Origin: Blautia liquoris
Lineage (GTDB): Bacteria > Bacillota > Clostridia > Lachnospirales > Lachnospiraceae
Direction: 5' to 3'
Length of the DNA stretch: 64,000 bases
NCBI RefSeq assembly: GCF_015159595.1
Contig: NZ_CP063304.1
Coordinates: 1,240,001-1,304,000 of the forward strand
Position 1 is the first letter of the stretch. Every line of letters starts with the position of its first letter. The translations under genes and the position numbers were made by a program. The notes under the pieces were generated by a model, which worked only from the letters and a program-made list of their open reading frames with translations, did not search any database and was not told the origin of the DNA. Positions 15,701-24,141 of the stretch are shown here, one piece after another.

Positions 15701-16720
15701 ATGAAGGTTTGTGTTGTGGGGTGCGGCACAATTTCCAACATGCATCTAAATGCTGTAGGCAGTATGAAGCATGCCAGCCTTGTGGGTGTCTGTGATGTCA
15801 AGATGGATAGAGCCACGGACGCCGCAAAAATGTATGGGGGACATCCATATCAATCTTTGACAGAAATGCTTGATGCTGAAAAACCGGACGTGTTACACAT
15901 CTGTACACCACATTATCTGCATGTTCCGATGGCAGGCGAAGCGGCAAAAAGAGGAATCGCCGTGTTTACTGAAAAACCACCGGCGGTAAGCAGAGAACAG
16001 TTTAAAGCTTTGAAAGAATTCAGCCGTGATATTCCGATTGGGGTCTGCTTTCAAAACAGATACAATGCTACAAGCCGATTTGTCAAAGAAAGGATCGATC
16101 AGCATGAGACAGGAGGATTTCTGGGCGGAAGAGCATTTGTGACCTGGTGTCGTGACAAGAATTATTATAACGGAAGTGACTGGAGAGGAGAATTAAAGAA
16201 AGAGGGCGGAGGGGCACTAATCAATCAATCGATTCATACGCTGGACTTGCTCATCTATTTTCTCGGAAAACCTGAGTGCGTAACGGCCCAAATGCAGAAT
16301 TTTCATCTGGATCAGGTGATTGATGTCGAGGATACTGTGGAAGCCTATCTGCAATATAAAGAAAACGCCTCCTGCCTGTTTTATGCGACAACCGCTTACT
16401 GCACCAATTCCCCGGTTTACCTGGAACTGATCTTTGAACATATGACGATAAGACTTCATGATAATGAAGTGGAAGTTTTGGAAGAGGGGAAAAAGGATGT
16501 GAAATATCAGCCGGCTAAAGAGAAAACCGCAGCGGGTAAAAGTTACTGGGGCAGCAGTCATGATGCCTGCATTGCTGATTTTTATCACGCACTTAAGACA
16601 GACGGGAAAGTTCCGATCGGAGTCTGTGATGTCGAGAACACAATGGACGTGCTGTATGATATCTATGAGCAGACGGGGTATGTCTGCGAAACATGCCAAC
16701 CTGCGAAGGCACAGCTTTAA
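15701..16720 (+). CDS. Gfo/Idh/MocA family oxidoreductase (second copy)
   Basis: This 339-residue dehydrogenase has GCGTIS at 7-12 in its Rossmann fold and the EKP motif at 91-93. A GGGALINQSIHTLDLLI segment in the C-terminal domain carries the probable catalytic histidine. It differs from the first copy in length and sequence, so the two probably act at different steps, for example one oxidising and one reducing. AAAGGAGG precedes the ATG. It is the last gene of the cluster, and a bidirectional hairpin separates it from feoB. Confidence 0.86.
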   Translation: MKVCVVGCGTISNMHLNAVGSMKHASLVGVCDVKMDRATDAAKMYGGHPYQSLTEMLDAEKPDVLHICTPHYLHVPMAGEAAKRGIAVFTEKPPAVSREQFKALKEFSRDIPIGVCFQNRYNATSRFVKERIDQHETGGFLGGRAFVTWCRDKNYYNGSDWRGELKKEGGGALINQSIHTLDLLIYFLGKPECVTAQMQNFHLDQVIDVEDTVEAYLQYKENASCLFYATTAYCTNSPVYLELIFEHMTIRLHDNEVEVLEEGKKDVKYQPAKEKTAAGKSYWGSSHDACIADFYHALKTDGKVPIGVCDVENTMDVLYDIYEQTGYVCETCQPAKAQL

Positions 16721-16758
16721 AGTATGGATACCGCATAGTTATGGGCTATGGAAGTATC

Positions 16759-16783
16759 ATGGGGCAAAATGCTTTTGCCCCAT
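16759..16783. terminator. Bidirectional terminator between the sugar cluster and feoB
   Basis: An 11-base-pair perfect inverted repeat (16759-16769 and 16773-16783) has a 3-base loop, with A4 and T4 tracts within the stem on both strands. It lies between two convergent genes and can serve both. Confidence 0.7.
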
Positions 16784-16787
16784 AGGT

Positions 16788-18701
16788 TTACACAATAGCC
16801 TTTGCCACTGCAGCAAACAGAGAACAGATGAGCATGCCAGTGGCTGTCGGTATGAGCACGGACAGCAGGGTCCATTTGACACTCTGCGTTTCTTTTTTGA
16901 TTGTAAGACAGGTCGTTGAGCAGGGCCAGTGCATCATTGAGAACAACATGACACTGATAGCAGTAATCCAGGTCCAGCCGTTATCTATAAAAAGCTGTCT
17001 CAACACGGTAAGATTTCCAATATCTAATATGCTCCCTTCGGCCATGTAGGTCATGATCATGATCGGGATCACGATTTCATTTGCCGGGAACCCGAGAATA
17101 AAGGCCAGCAGTATAACGCCATCCATCCCAAGAAGTCTTCCAAATGGATCCAGAAAATCAGAGCAGTGAAGGAGTACGGTCTTATCACCGATGACGATGT
17201 TGGCCATAAGCCATATGATAAGTCCGGCGGGGGCTGCGACACTGACGGCGCGGCCTAGGACAAATAAAGTTCTGTCAAAGATGGAACGTACAACCACTCT
17301 GCCGATCTGGGGTTTTCGGTAGGGAGGGAGCTCTAGAGTAAAAGAAGAAGGGATTCCCTTTAATACTGTCTTTGACAATAGCTTTGAAGTGAGAAAGGTT
17401 ATTGCAATCGACAGAACGATAAAAAGTGTCATAATGCCGGCGGATAGTATGGTTTTGCCTGCTCCAGCGGCTGTTCCGATGAAAAACATGGAGATAATTG
17501 TAATTAATGTGGGAAATCTTCCATTACAGGGTACAAAGTTGTTTGTCAAAATTGCAATCAGCCTTTCCCTTGGTGAATCTATGATGCGGCAGCCCACAAC
17601 TCCGGCGGCATTGCATCCAAACCCCATACACATTGTAAGCGCCTGTTTTCCGCAGGCAGAACATTTTTTGAAACATTTATCCATATTAAATGCAATCCGG
17701 GGCAGTACTCCAACGTCTTCCAACAGGGTGAACAGTGGAAAGAAAATTGCCATCGGCGGCAGCATGACGGATACCACCCAGGCGAGTACCCGATAGACTC
17801 CGTGGATGAGCATGCCTGTGAGAATACCAGGGACTTTCATCCAATGAAAGAAATCTGTAAGTTGGTCTTCAATCCAGAAGAGAAATGTACTAAGCCATTG
17901 TGACGGATAGTTTGCACCTGTAATTGTCAGCCAGAATATCCCCATTAATGCCAGAAACATGATTGGAAAAGCGGTCCACTTTCCAGTCAAAATCTGATCA
18001 ATCTTCGATTCCTTCTTCCAGTAGTTTTTGTCTTCATATGTAACAGCACCATCGCAGATATCTTCAGATGTGGACACAACTGCCGAGGCGATGTCATCAA
18101 ACTCGGAATAGGGAATTCGGATTGTTGGGTTTTCAGGACTTAGGATTATTTTATGGACAGCTTCCATTAGGCGGTCCAGACCATCACGGCTTCTTGCAGC
18201 GGTACCGATGACTGGAACACCTAAGCGTTTGGACAGAAGTCCAAGATTAATCTCTATTTTCTTCTTAGCCGCTTCGTCCATGAGATTGACACAGACGACA
18301 ACTTTTGAGGTGATTTCCAACGTCTGAAGTACCAGACTCATGCAGCGCTCCAGACAGGTGGCGTCACATACGATTATCACGGCATCAGCCTTGTCACTGC
18401 AGATGAAATCACGGGCTACTTCCTCTTCGGCAGAGTGTGCCATCAATGAATAACATCCCGGAAGATCCACGCAGACATAGCCATTTTGATGATATTCAAA
18501 ATAACCCTGTGCACTTGTCACCGTCTTTCCTGCCCAGTTTCCAGTATGCTGGTGACTGCCACAAAGTTCGTTAAATACTGTGCTTTTGCCGACATTGGGA
18601 CTGCCACCTAACGCAATGATTTTATCTGTTTCATGCCTTTTTCGGATCACGAGTCCTGTGTCTACGGCATTCATTGCCATGGAATCTTTATTTAAACCCA
18701 C
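16788..18701 (-). CDS. feoB: Ferrous iron transporter FeoB
   Basis: FeoB is the inner-membrane Fe2+ importer with a cytoplasmic GTPase domain. GTPase motifs are visible: G1 GSPNVGKST (33-41), G3 DLPGCYS and G4 NLMD. The C-terminal permease part has about eight helices with the Gate motifs MGFGCNAAGVVGC and NNFVPCNGRFPT, whose cysteines are conserved. The start is GTG at 18701 with GAGGAG eight bases upstream, the ribosome site overlapping the end of feoA. The 637 residues are somewhat short compared with E. coli FeoB but usual for Clostridia. Iron supply suits the iron-rich hydrogenase encoded nearby. Confidence 0.94.
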   Translation of the reverse strand: MGLNKDSMAMNAVDTGLVIRKRHETDKIIALGGSPNVGKSTVFNELCGSHQHTGNWAGKTVTSAQGYFEYHQNGYVCVDLPGCYSLMAHSAEEEVARDFICSDKADAVIIVCDATCLERCMSLVLQTLEITSKVVVCVNLMDEAAKKKIEINLGLLSKRLGVPVIGTAARSRDGLDRLMEAVHKIILSPENPTIRIPYSEFDDIASAVVSTSEDICDGAVTYEDKNYWKKESKIDQILTGKWTAFPIMFLALMGIFWLTITGANYPSQWLSTFLFWIEDQLTDFFHWMKVPGILTGMLIHGVYRVLAWVVSVMLPPMAIFFPLFTLLEDVGVLPRIAFNMDKCFKKCSACGKQALTMCMGFGCNAAGVVGCRIIDSPRERLIAILTNNFVPCNGRFPTLITIISMFFIGTAAGAGKTILSAGIMTLFIVLSIAITFLTSKLLSKTVLKGIPSSFTLELPPYRKPQIGRVVVRSIFDRTLFVLGRAVSVAAPAGLIIWLMANIVIGDKTVLLHCSDFLDPFGRLLGMDGVILLAFILGFPANEIVIPIMIMTYMAEGSILDIGNLTVLRQLFIDNGWTWITAISVMLFSMMHWPCSTTCLTIKKETQSVKWTLLSVLIPTATGMLICSLFAAVAKAIV

Positions 18702-18703
18702 TT

Positions 18704-18952
18704 TTACATCTCCTCACTATACATGATTCGGATACAAGAGGAATCTTCAACGCGAAGAGCAATAATTGCACCTCGTATTTGATATGCGACAGGATCGCCA
18801 AGTGGACTTTTTCTAATACAAATTACTTCAGTCCCTTTAATCAGACCGAGATCCTGCAATCTTCGGCGCATACTTTCCTCGGGGTAGTCGACCGCTGATA
18901 CGATTGCCTTTTGTCCCTCTCCTAAATCTGATAACATGCCAATATGATTCAT
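18704..18952 (-). CDS. feoA: Ferrous iron transport protein FeoA
   Basis: FeoA is a small SH3-like cytoplasmic protein needed for FeoB function. The 82 residues have the family pattern, with SMRRRLQDLGLIKGTEVICIRKSPLGDP about 27-54. It lies upstream of feoB with the stop two bases before the feoB GTG. AAGGAGTGG precedes the ATG. I did not find a convincing Fur box or promoter upstream. Confidence 0.92.
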   Translation of the reverse strand: MNHIGMLSDLGEGQKAIVSAVDYPEESMRRRLQDLGLIKGTEVICIRKSPLGDPVAYQIRGAIIALRVEDSSCIRIMYSEEM

Positions 18953-19051
18953 ATATCCACTCCTTGAGATAAGATGTTTTCCGAAAAAAAATTACTCTAC
19001 GATTAAGTTATGCAGCCTTCTTCAGGAGTGCTACCTTTATCTGCAGATCCG

Positions 19052-19060
19052 TGGTATTAT
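19052..19060 (+). promoter_or_regulatory. Extended -10 promoter element of fumC
   Basis: TGGTATTAT at 19052-19060 is an extended -10 with no good -35. It lies 35 bases before the chosen fumC start. Confidence 0.4.
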
Positions 19061-19094
19061 AGAAGATAAAAAAAGAAGGATGGATTTATCTGAA

Positions 19095-20459
19095 ATGGAA
19101 TATCGTATCGAAAAAGACTCTATGGGAGAGATGAAAGTCCCGGCAGACCGTTACTGGGCAGCCCAGACACAGCGGAGTTATCAAAATTTTAAAATTGGCG
19201 GAGAGCGGATGCCGAAAGAAATCATAAGTGCGTTCGGAGTGCTGAAAAAAGCTGCCGCAATTACCAACTTTCAGCTTGGAAAACTGGATGAGCAAAGAGA
19301 ACAGATAATCTGTGAAGCAGCACAGGAAGTAATTGACGGAAAACTGATGGAGCATTTCCCACTAGTTGTATGGCAGACCGGAAGTGGCACCCAGTCGAAT
19401 ATGAATGCGAATGAGGTTGTGGCAAACCGCGGAAATGAGCTTGCAGGGGAGAAGCTTTTGCATCCAAACGATCATATCAACATGTCACAGAGCTCCAACG
19501 ATACATTTCCGACAGCTCTTCATATTGCGGCCGTACTTGGAATTGAAAATCAGCTGTTTCCGGTGATGAATCAGCTTATCAAAACTTTTGTAAGACTTGA
19601 AAAAGAAAATGAAGGAATTGTGAAAGGAGGGCGGACACATCTGCAGGATGCCGTTCCAATTAGATTTTCTCAGGAAATCAGCGGCTGGCGGAATATGCTT
19701 GAGAAGACGAAGAAGATGCTTTTGATATCCCTTCCAGGGCTAAAAGAACTTGCTCTTGGCGGAACAGCTGTTGGAACAGGGCTAAATACCCCAAAGGGAT
19801 TTGACCGGAAAGTGGCCAAAGCCATCAGTGATTTGACGGGAAAAGATTTTGTGACAGCCGATAATAAATTTCACGCACTGTCCGCAAAGGATGACATTGT
19901 ATTCGCGCACGGTGCTTTAAAAGCATTGGCCGCAGATCTCATGAAGATTGCAAACGATGTGAGATGGCTTTCAAGTGGTCCCAGAAACGGCTTGGGCGAG
20001 ATTTATATTCCTGAGAATGAACCGGGAAGCTCCATCATGCCAGGAAAAGTGAATCCAACGCAGTGTGAGGCGCTTACGATGATTGCCGTGCAGGTTATGG
20101 GAAATGATGCCGTGATTGGATTTGCTGCTTCACAGGGAAACTTTGAACTGAATGTATTCATGCCTGTCATCGCTTATAATTTCCTGCAATCGCTCAGACT
20201 GCTGACAGACGGAATACGCTCCTTCGATGATCACTGTGCATCAGGGATCAAGGCAAATCCAGGTAAAATGAAGAGTAATCTGGAACAGTCATTGATGCTT
20301 GTCACGGTGTTAAATCCTTATATCGGATATGACAACGCTGCAAAGACAGCAAAGAAGGCATATAAAGAGAATATTACTTTAAAACAAGCCTGCGTAGAAC
20401 TTGGATTCCTTTCTGAAAAAAAATTTGATGAGGTATTTCATCCGGAGGAGATGGTATAA
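19095..20459 (+). CDS. fumC: Class II fumarate hydratase
   Basis: This oxygen-stable, iron-free fumarase interconverts fumarate and (S)-malate. The signature loop GSSIMPGKVNP with its catalytic serine is intact, and the tetramer-type sequence runs to 454 residues, close to the family's 460. Homologues begin MEYRIEKDSMGE, so I choose ATG 19095, with GAAGGATGG about 11 bases upstream, rather than ATG 19080, which overlaps that ribosome site. It is monocistronic. In a fermenter it probably serves a partial reductive branch of the TCA cycle or aspartate/malate use. Confidence 0.94.
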   Translation: MEYRIEKDSMGEMKVPADRYWAAQTQRSYQNFKIGGERMPKEIISAFGVLKKAAAITNFQLGKLDEQREQIICEAAQEVIDGKLMEHFPLVVWQTGSGTQSNMNANEVVANRGNELAGEKLLHPNDHINMSQSSNDTFPTALHIAAVLGIENQLFPVMNQLIKTFVRLEKENEGIVKGGRTHLQDAVPIRFSQEISGWRNMLEKTKKMLLISLPGLKELALGGTAVGTGLNTPKGFDRKVAKAISDLTGKDFVTADNKFHALSAKDDIVFAHGALKALAADLMKIANDVRWLSSGPRNGLGEIYIPENEPGSSIMPGKVNPTQCEALTMIAVQVMGNDAVIGFAASQGNFELNVFMPVIAYNFLQSLRLLTDGIRSFDDHCASGIKANPGKMKSNLEQSLMLVTVLNPYIGYDNAAKTAKKAYKENITLKQACVELGFLSEKKFDEVFHPEEMV

Positions 20460-20461
20460 AA

Positions 20462-20483
20462 GAGGGCGGGATATCCCGCCCTC
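20462..20483. terminator. GC-rich perfect palindrome after fumC
   Basis: A 22-base perfect palindrome (two 11-base arms) starts 2 bases after the fumC stop. There is no T tract downstream on the plus strand; TTTTAT follows it on the minus strand. It is a terminator-like hairpin, probably ending fumC mRNA. Confidence 0.55.
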
Positions 20484-20671
20484 ACATGGAGTGATTTAAG
20501 TCTGAAACTTCAATTCGCACAATGTTCTCTTGGATAATGTAATACCAGACCGGCCTTTCTGATATCACTATATACTATGTATGATGTTGAAAAAGTGTGA
20601 AATATGTCAGGCCATGTAAAAAAATGTAGATAGACAATCCATACTGAACAGGAATTGGATATAAAAAACCA

Positions 20672-20700
20672 TTGTTCCCCCTCTCAAAATCTGGTATGAT
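20672..20700 (+). promoter_or_regulatory. Promoter of the DUF3786 gene
   Basis: TTGTTC (20672-20677) and TATGAT (20695-20700) lie 17 bases apart, with TGG before the -10 making it extended. The leader is about 20 bases, ending in GAAGGGGG before the ATG. Confidence 0.6.
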
Positions 20701-20727
20701 GAAATCAGATTACGAAGGGGGATTTTT

Positions 20728-21354
20728 ATGCTTTCTAATTACGAAAAGTTAAGTGAAATTTGGAGAGAAAAATTCATGCAGTTAGACCAGAGCACTTTTG
20801 CCCGTAAGCTTTTGGGTGTGAGACTTGAGAAGGAGCAGGTTTTATTTTCTTATTTTGGAAGAAATTATAGAATCAATCGTTTTAATGGAGAGATTTCAGG
20901 AGAGAGCAAAAGTGTGCCGGATGCGAAACTGAAACTACTGTTTTATAATCTGTTCTGGTATTCGAAAGAAGGAGCAAAGCTCAGTGGTCACTGGGTGCCT
21001 TTTCGTCAAGTAAAGAATGCTTCCCCGTTTGGACCAGCATTCGAAACACATGTTTTAAAACCGTTTGCCAGAACCTTTAATGGACAGTTGGCTAACCTTG
21101 AAGAAGCTGCGGAAAAACTGGGTGGTACCAAGTTACGTCAGGGGGACGCAGGATATCAAATTTCTTCCTTTGACTGTATTCCAATTCAATTTTTGTTCTG
21201 GGATGGGGACGATGAATTCGAGGCACAGGCCAATATTCTTTTCGACTATAGTGTCACAGATTTTATTCATGTGGAGTCCACAGTTTCTTTGGCATCCGAT
21301 GGTGTTGCGCGTCTGGCTGAAGAAGCAGGGCTTCAAGTTATAGGAAACTTTTGA
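20728..21354 (+). CDS. DUF3786 domain-containing protein
   Basis: This 208-residue soluble protein shows the DUF3786 pattern. An N-terminal helical part is followed by the C-terminal signature PIQFLFWDGDDEFEAQANILFD (about 153-174). No catalytic motif is obvious and the function is not established. It has no signal peptide or membrane helix. A strong extended -10 promoter drives it, and GAAGGGGG sits at the ribosome site. The next gene (GNAT) follows after 37 bases in the same direction and may be co-transcribed. Confidence 0.75.
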   Translation: MLSNYEKLSEIWREKFMQLDQSTFARKLLGVRLEKEQVLFSYFGRNYRINRFNGEISGESKSVPDAKLKLLFYNLFWYSKEGAKLSGHWVPFRQVKNASPFGPAFETHVLKPFARTFNGQLANLEEAAEKLGGTKLRQGDAGYQISSFDCIPIQFLFWDGDDEFEAQANILFDYSVTDFIHVESTVSLASDGVARLAEEAGLQVIGNF

Positions 21355-21391
21355 CAGAGCTTTTCCACTTAAATAAAGAGAGGCATCTTAT

Positions 21392-21664
21392 ATGGAGATA
21401 AAAAAAGGAGAAAACCGTTTTTATCTGGTCGATGAACAAAAAAGAGAGGCCGGGGAGATTACCTGGCACCTGTTTGAGGATCATGTCTGGGTGATTGATC
21501 GGACATATGTGTCGAGTGATTTTCGAGGACAGGGCATTGCGGGAATTTTGCTTGATACACTGGCAGAATATGCACGAAAAGAAGATATCAAATTGATTCC
21601 TATGTGTTCTTACGCTGAAAAACAATTCAAGATTAAGAAAGAATATCAGGATATAATCTATTGA
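21392..21664 (+). CDS. Small GNAT-family N-acetyltransferase (NATD1/YjdJ-like)
   Basis: This 90-residue minimal GNAT protein has the acetyl-CoA binding loop RGQGIAGILLDTLAEYA (about 45-61) and the typical downstream KLIPMCSYAEKQF segment. Such short proteins form the NATD1-like subfamily, whose acceptor is unknown. The ATG lies 37 bases after the DUF3786 gene. Its stop TGA overlaps the TTG start of the hydrolase gene, so the two are probably translationally coupled. Confidence 0.82.
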   Translation: MEIKKGENRFYLVDEQKREAGEITWHLFEDHVWVIDRTYVSSDFRGQGIAGILLDTLAEYARKEDIKLIPMCSYAEKQFKIKKEYQDIIY

Positions 21665-22677
21665 ATACAAAAAGACAGAAGAAGAAAAAATGGTTGAAAA
21701 GAATCATTGCGGTCCAGGTGGTCTTTGCTGCTCTCTTTTTTGTTGTCTGTAATATTCTTGTTGATGTTGCACTTGTGCCTGAGAAGATGGAACAGACGGA
21801 TGCATTCGAGGATATCACAGAGGAGAGCATGGAAGCATTGGTACATACGGATGATATACAGGAGAACCGCATAAAGGCGTCTGATGAGACAGATGCATGG
21901 GTAAAACAATCCCTGTCAAAAGAGTGGTCGTTGACTACAAACGATGGATATCAGCTGATTGGAAAGGTCTTTTTCAATGAGAAAAGAAGCCACAAGTGGG
22001 TACTTTTGCTTCATGGCTACACAGGATGGAAAGAGGAGCTTTATCCAATTGGTCATCAATATGCCCTGCAGGGTTATCAGGTACTGGCGCCGGATATGCG
22101 GTGCAGTGGTGAAAGCGGAGGCAATTTTATAGGTATGGGCTGGACAGACCGAAAGGACAATCTGCTCTGGATACAGAATATATTAAAGCAGGATCCAGAG
22201 GCTGAGATCGTGATTCATGGGCAGTCTATGGGTGCTGCGGGGGCACTTATGCTCGCCGGGGAGAATCTTCCATCTAACGTAAAAGCAGTGGTCTCTGACT
22301 GTGCTTATACAGATGTATACAGCATTTTTCAAAAGCAGATTAAGGAGTGGTTTCACCTTCCTGGATTTCCGATTATTGATGGGGCGAACCTGATGCTTCG
22401 GATGCGTGGCGGATACAACATCAAAGATGCGTCGGCGATTCAGGCCGTGAAAAAGACGAAATTGCCGATACTTTTTATACATGGGGATCAAGATGCTTTT
22501 ATCCCCGTGAAAATGGCACATGAATTATATGAGGCCGCTAATGGGGATAAAAAGTTATTGATAGTAAAGGGAGCAGGACATGCTCAGTCACAGGATAAGA
22601 ATCCCGCCAGGTATTATGGAACGGTATTCTCCTTTCTGGAAAAGTATATTGAAAACGGGAGTCAAAAAGCTCTTTGA
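21661..22677 (+). CDS. Membrane-anchored alpha/beta hydrolase
   Basis: This is an alpha/beta-fold serine hydrolase of unknown substrate. A basic N-terminus and one hydrophobic helix (about 12-36) anchor it in the membrane, probably with the catalytic domain outside. The catalytic triad is readable: Ser189 in GQSMG, Asp278 in HGDQDAFIP and His307 in GAGHAQ; LLLHGYTGWKEE provides the oxyanion region. The start is TTG at 21661, overlapping the previous stop by 4 bases, with CAGGAT about 8 bases upstream. It could be an acyl esterase, thioesterase-like or peptidase-like enzyme. Confidence 0.83.
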   Translation: MNTKRQKKKKWLKRIIAVQVVFAALFFVVCNILVDVALVPEKMEQTDAFEDITEESMEALVHTDDIQENRIKASDETDAWVKQSLSKEWSLTTNDGYQLIGKVFFNEKRSHKWVLLLHGYTGWKEELYPIGHQYALQGYQVLAPDMRCSGESGGNFIGMGWTDRKDNLLWIQNILKQDPEAEIVIHGQSMGAAGALMLAGENLPSNVKAVVSDCAYTDVYSIFQKQIKEWFHLPGFPIIDGANLMLRMRGGYNIKDASAIQAVKKTKLPILFIHGDQDAFIPVKMAHELYEAANGDKKLLIVKGAGHAQSQDKNPARYYGTVFSFLEKYIENGSQKAL

Positions 22678-22698
22678 CCCAACATATGGAGGAAAAGT

Positions 22699-23730
22699 AT
22701 GAGAGAAGGGAAAGCTAGGAAAACTAAATTTGTTCTAATTGCACTGCTTTTGACTTTACTTGCCGGATGCGGAAAGAATTCAGACAGTACAGATGGTGCA
22801 GCTGCCCCATATAGCAAAAACTATGCATTTCAGGATCAGCAAAGCCAGACCGAGACAGGAGATATGAAAACCACCGAAAAATCTTCAGCGGCCCACGAAG
22901 GCGACTCACAGAACAGCAAGACCCAAAGTGTGGATTCTCTTGAGGCATCGGATCCGCAGAGAAAACTTGTCAAGAGGCAGACATACGAGGTACAGACGAA
23001 GGAATACGACAAGTTTCGAAAACTGCTGTCAGAGCTGATCGATAGTTATGCCGGGTATGTAGAACTTTCGGATGAATCAGGACAGGCATATGAGGAGACT
23101 GGAAATCGCTATGCGAGTTATACAATTCGGGTTCCTGCTGAGCATCTGAATGAGTTTAAGGATAAAATCAATAAAGAAGCGATTGTTGTGAACTTTTCTG
23201 AGCAGGTGGAAGATGTCACATTGCATTATGTGGATACAGAAAGCCATATCAAGGCACTGAAGACCGAGCAGGAAAGTCTGATGGAACTACTCTCCAAAGC
23301 AGATAAGCTGGAGGACATTATGGCGATCCAAACACAGCTTACGCAGGTGCGCTATGAGTTGGAGAATTATGAATCACAGCTTCGGACGTATGATAACTCT
23401 ATTGAATACGCCACAGTTATATTGAGAGTCAGCGAGGTGGAGCATGCTGTAAAAACATCATCATCATTCGCAGGCCGACTCAAAGAACGCTTCTCGGATA
23501 ATCTGTATCATATTAAGAGTGGTTTTACTTTATTTACAGTCTGGTTTTTAGGAGCGGCCCCATACTGGCTTTTGCTTGCGGCTGCAGCTGTGATCTTTGT
23601 ATGGATCATGAAAAAGGTCAAACGACGTGACAGTTTTAGGAATACGGACGACACTCGGCCATCTGATGAAACAAAAACCAAGAGGGAAACGGAAACAGAA
23701 AAAAAGGAGTCATCCCAAAACCATGAATAA
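22699..23730 (+). CDS. DUF4349 domain lipoprotein
   Basis: This is a predicted lipoprotein with a lipobox LLAGC (Cys24) after a short signal peptide. It has a low-complexity polar linker to about residue 90, then a DUF4349 domain (about 95-270). That domain includes a heptad-like coiled-coil stretch (about 180-235), and it is followed by a transmembrane helix (about 280-305) and a charged cytoplasmic tail. Having both a lipid anchor and a C-terminal helix is the usual DUF4349 layout. The function is unknown. AGGA precedes the ATG, 21 bases after the hydrolase gene. Confidence 0.82.
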   Translation: MREGKARKTKFVLIALLLTLLAGCGKNSDSTDGAAAPYSKNYAFQDQQSQTETGDMKTTEKSSAAHEGDSQNSKTQSVDSLEASDPQRKLVKRQTYEVQTKEYDKFRKLLSELIDSYAGYVELSDESGQAYEETGNRYASYTIRVPAEHLNEFKDKINKEAIVVNFSEQVEDVTLHYVDTESHIKALKTEQESLMELLSKADKLEDIMAIQTQLTQVRYELENYESQLRTYDNSIEYATVILRVSEVEHAVKTSSSFAGRLKERFSDNLYHIKSGFTLFTVWFLGAAPYWLLLAAAAVIFVWIMKKVKRRDSFRNTDDTRPSDETKTKRETETEKKESSQNHE

Positions 23731-23792
23731 TGCAGTTGAATCTGCACATCCTATAATTGAATACAAGACTTTTTGAAATTGAGGTTTAAGAG

Positions 23793-23981
23793 ATGATAAA
23801 TAATGAAGAACTTCCGATTGGCTTTACGATGGAATTGGCGCAGCATTCAGATATTCTGAATTTATTTTCGAAATTGGATGAGGCCAGTAAGCAGGAATTC
23901 ATCAATCGTGCCAGGGAGATTAAGAACAGAGATGAAATGCGTTCCTATGTTGAAAGCTTAGGCGATTTCATATCTGGATGA
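23793..23981 (+). CDS. Small conserved-looking hypothetical protein (62 aa)
   Basis: I do not recognise a named family. The 62-residue product is acidic, helical and soluble, with the segment IGFTMELAQHSDILNLFSKL followed by EEFINRAREIKNRDEM-like helices. It has TGAGG about 10 bases before the ATG and ends just before a strong terminator, both supporting a real gene. It may share the transcript of the DUF4349 gene 62 bases upstream. Confidence 0.6.
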   Translation: MINNEELPIGFTMELAQHSDILNLFSKLDEASKQEFINRAREIKNRDEMRSYVESLGDFISG

Positions 23982-24017
23982 AAAAGCATAATATTGGACC
24001 TGACAAACATTTGAGAG

Positions 24018-24061
24018 AAGGGCAGATTTCACCAAATATATGGGGAAATCTGCCCTTTTAT
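24018..24061 (+). terminator. Rho-independent terminator before the molybdenum operon
   Basis: Perfect 13-base-pair stem (24018-24030 and 24045-24057) with a 14-base loop, followed by TTTTATGTATTT. It separates the small-protein gene from the molybdenum operon promoter. Confidence 0.88.
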
Positions 24062-24064
24062 GTA

Positions 24065-24093
24065 TTTACTTATGTATATGAGTGTGGTAAAAT
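24065..24093 (+). promoter_or_regulatory. Promoter of the molybdenum operon
   Basis: TTTACT (24065-24070) and TAAAAT (24088-24093) lie 17 bases apart, with TGG before the -10. The expected transcription start near 24100 falls inside the ModE-like operator. Confidence 0.65.
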
Positions 24094-24098
24094 AAACA

Positions 24099-24122
24099 CG
24101 TTATTCAAAAGAAAATATAACG
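24099..24122. promoter_or_regulatory. ModE-type operator (CGTTAT-N12-ATAACG)
   Basis: The perfect inverted repeat CGTTAT (24099-24104) and ATAACG (24117-24122) is separated by 12 bases. Arm sequence and spacing equal what I recall for the E. coli modA operator bound by ModE. It covers the predicted transcription start, a position suited to repression. The operon encodes a protein with a ModE DNA-binding domain. Confidence 0.7.
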
Positions 24123-24141
24123 TTATTTGGAGGCAAATATC

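Noticed and set aside
12874-16720. Myo-inositol catabolism operon
   Set aside because: IolE-like and IolG-like families are present, but iolB, iolC, iolD and iolJ are all missing, so the label would be unsupported.
18953-19079. Fur box or promoter for feoAB
   Set aside because: No palindrome resembling a Fur box and no convincing -35/-10 pair was found on the minus strand.
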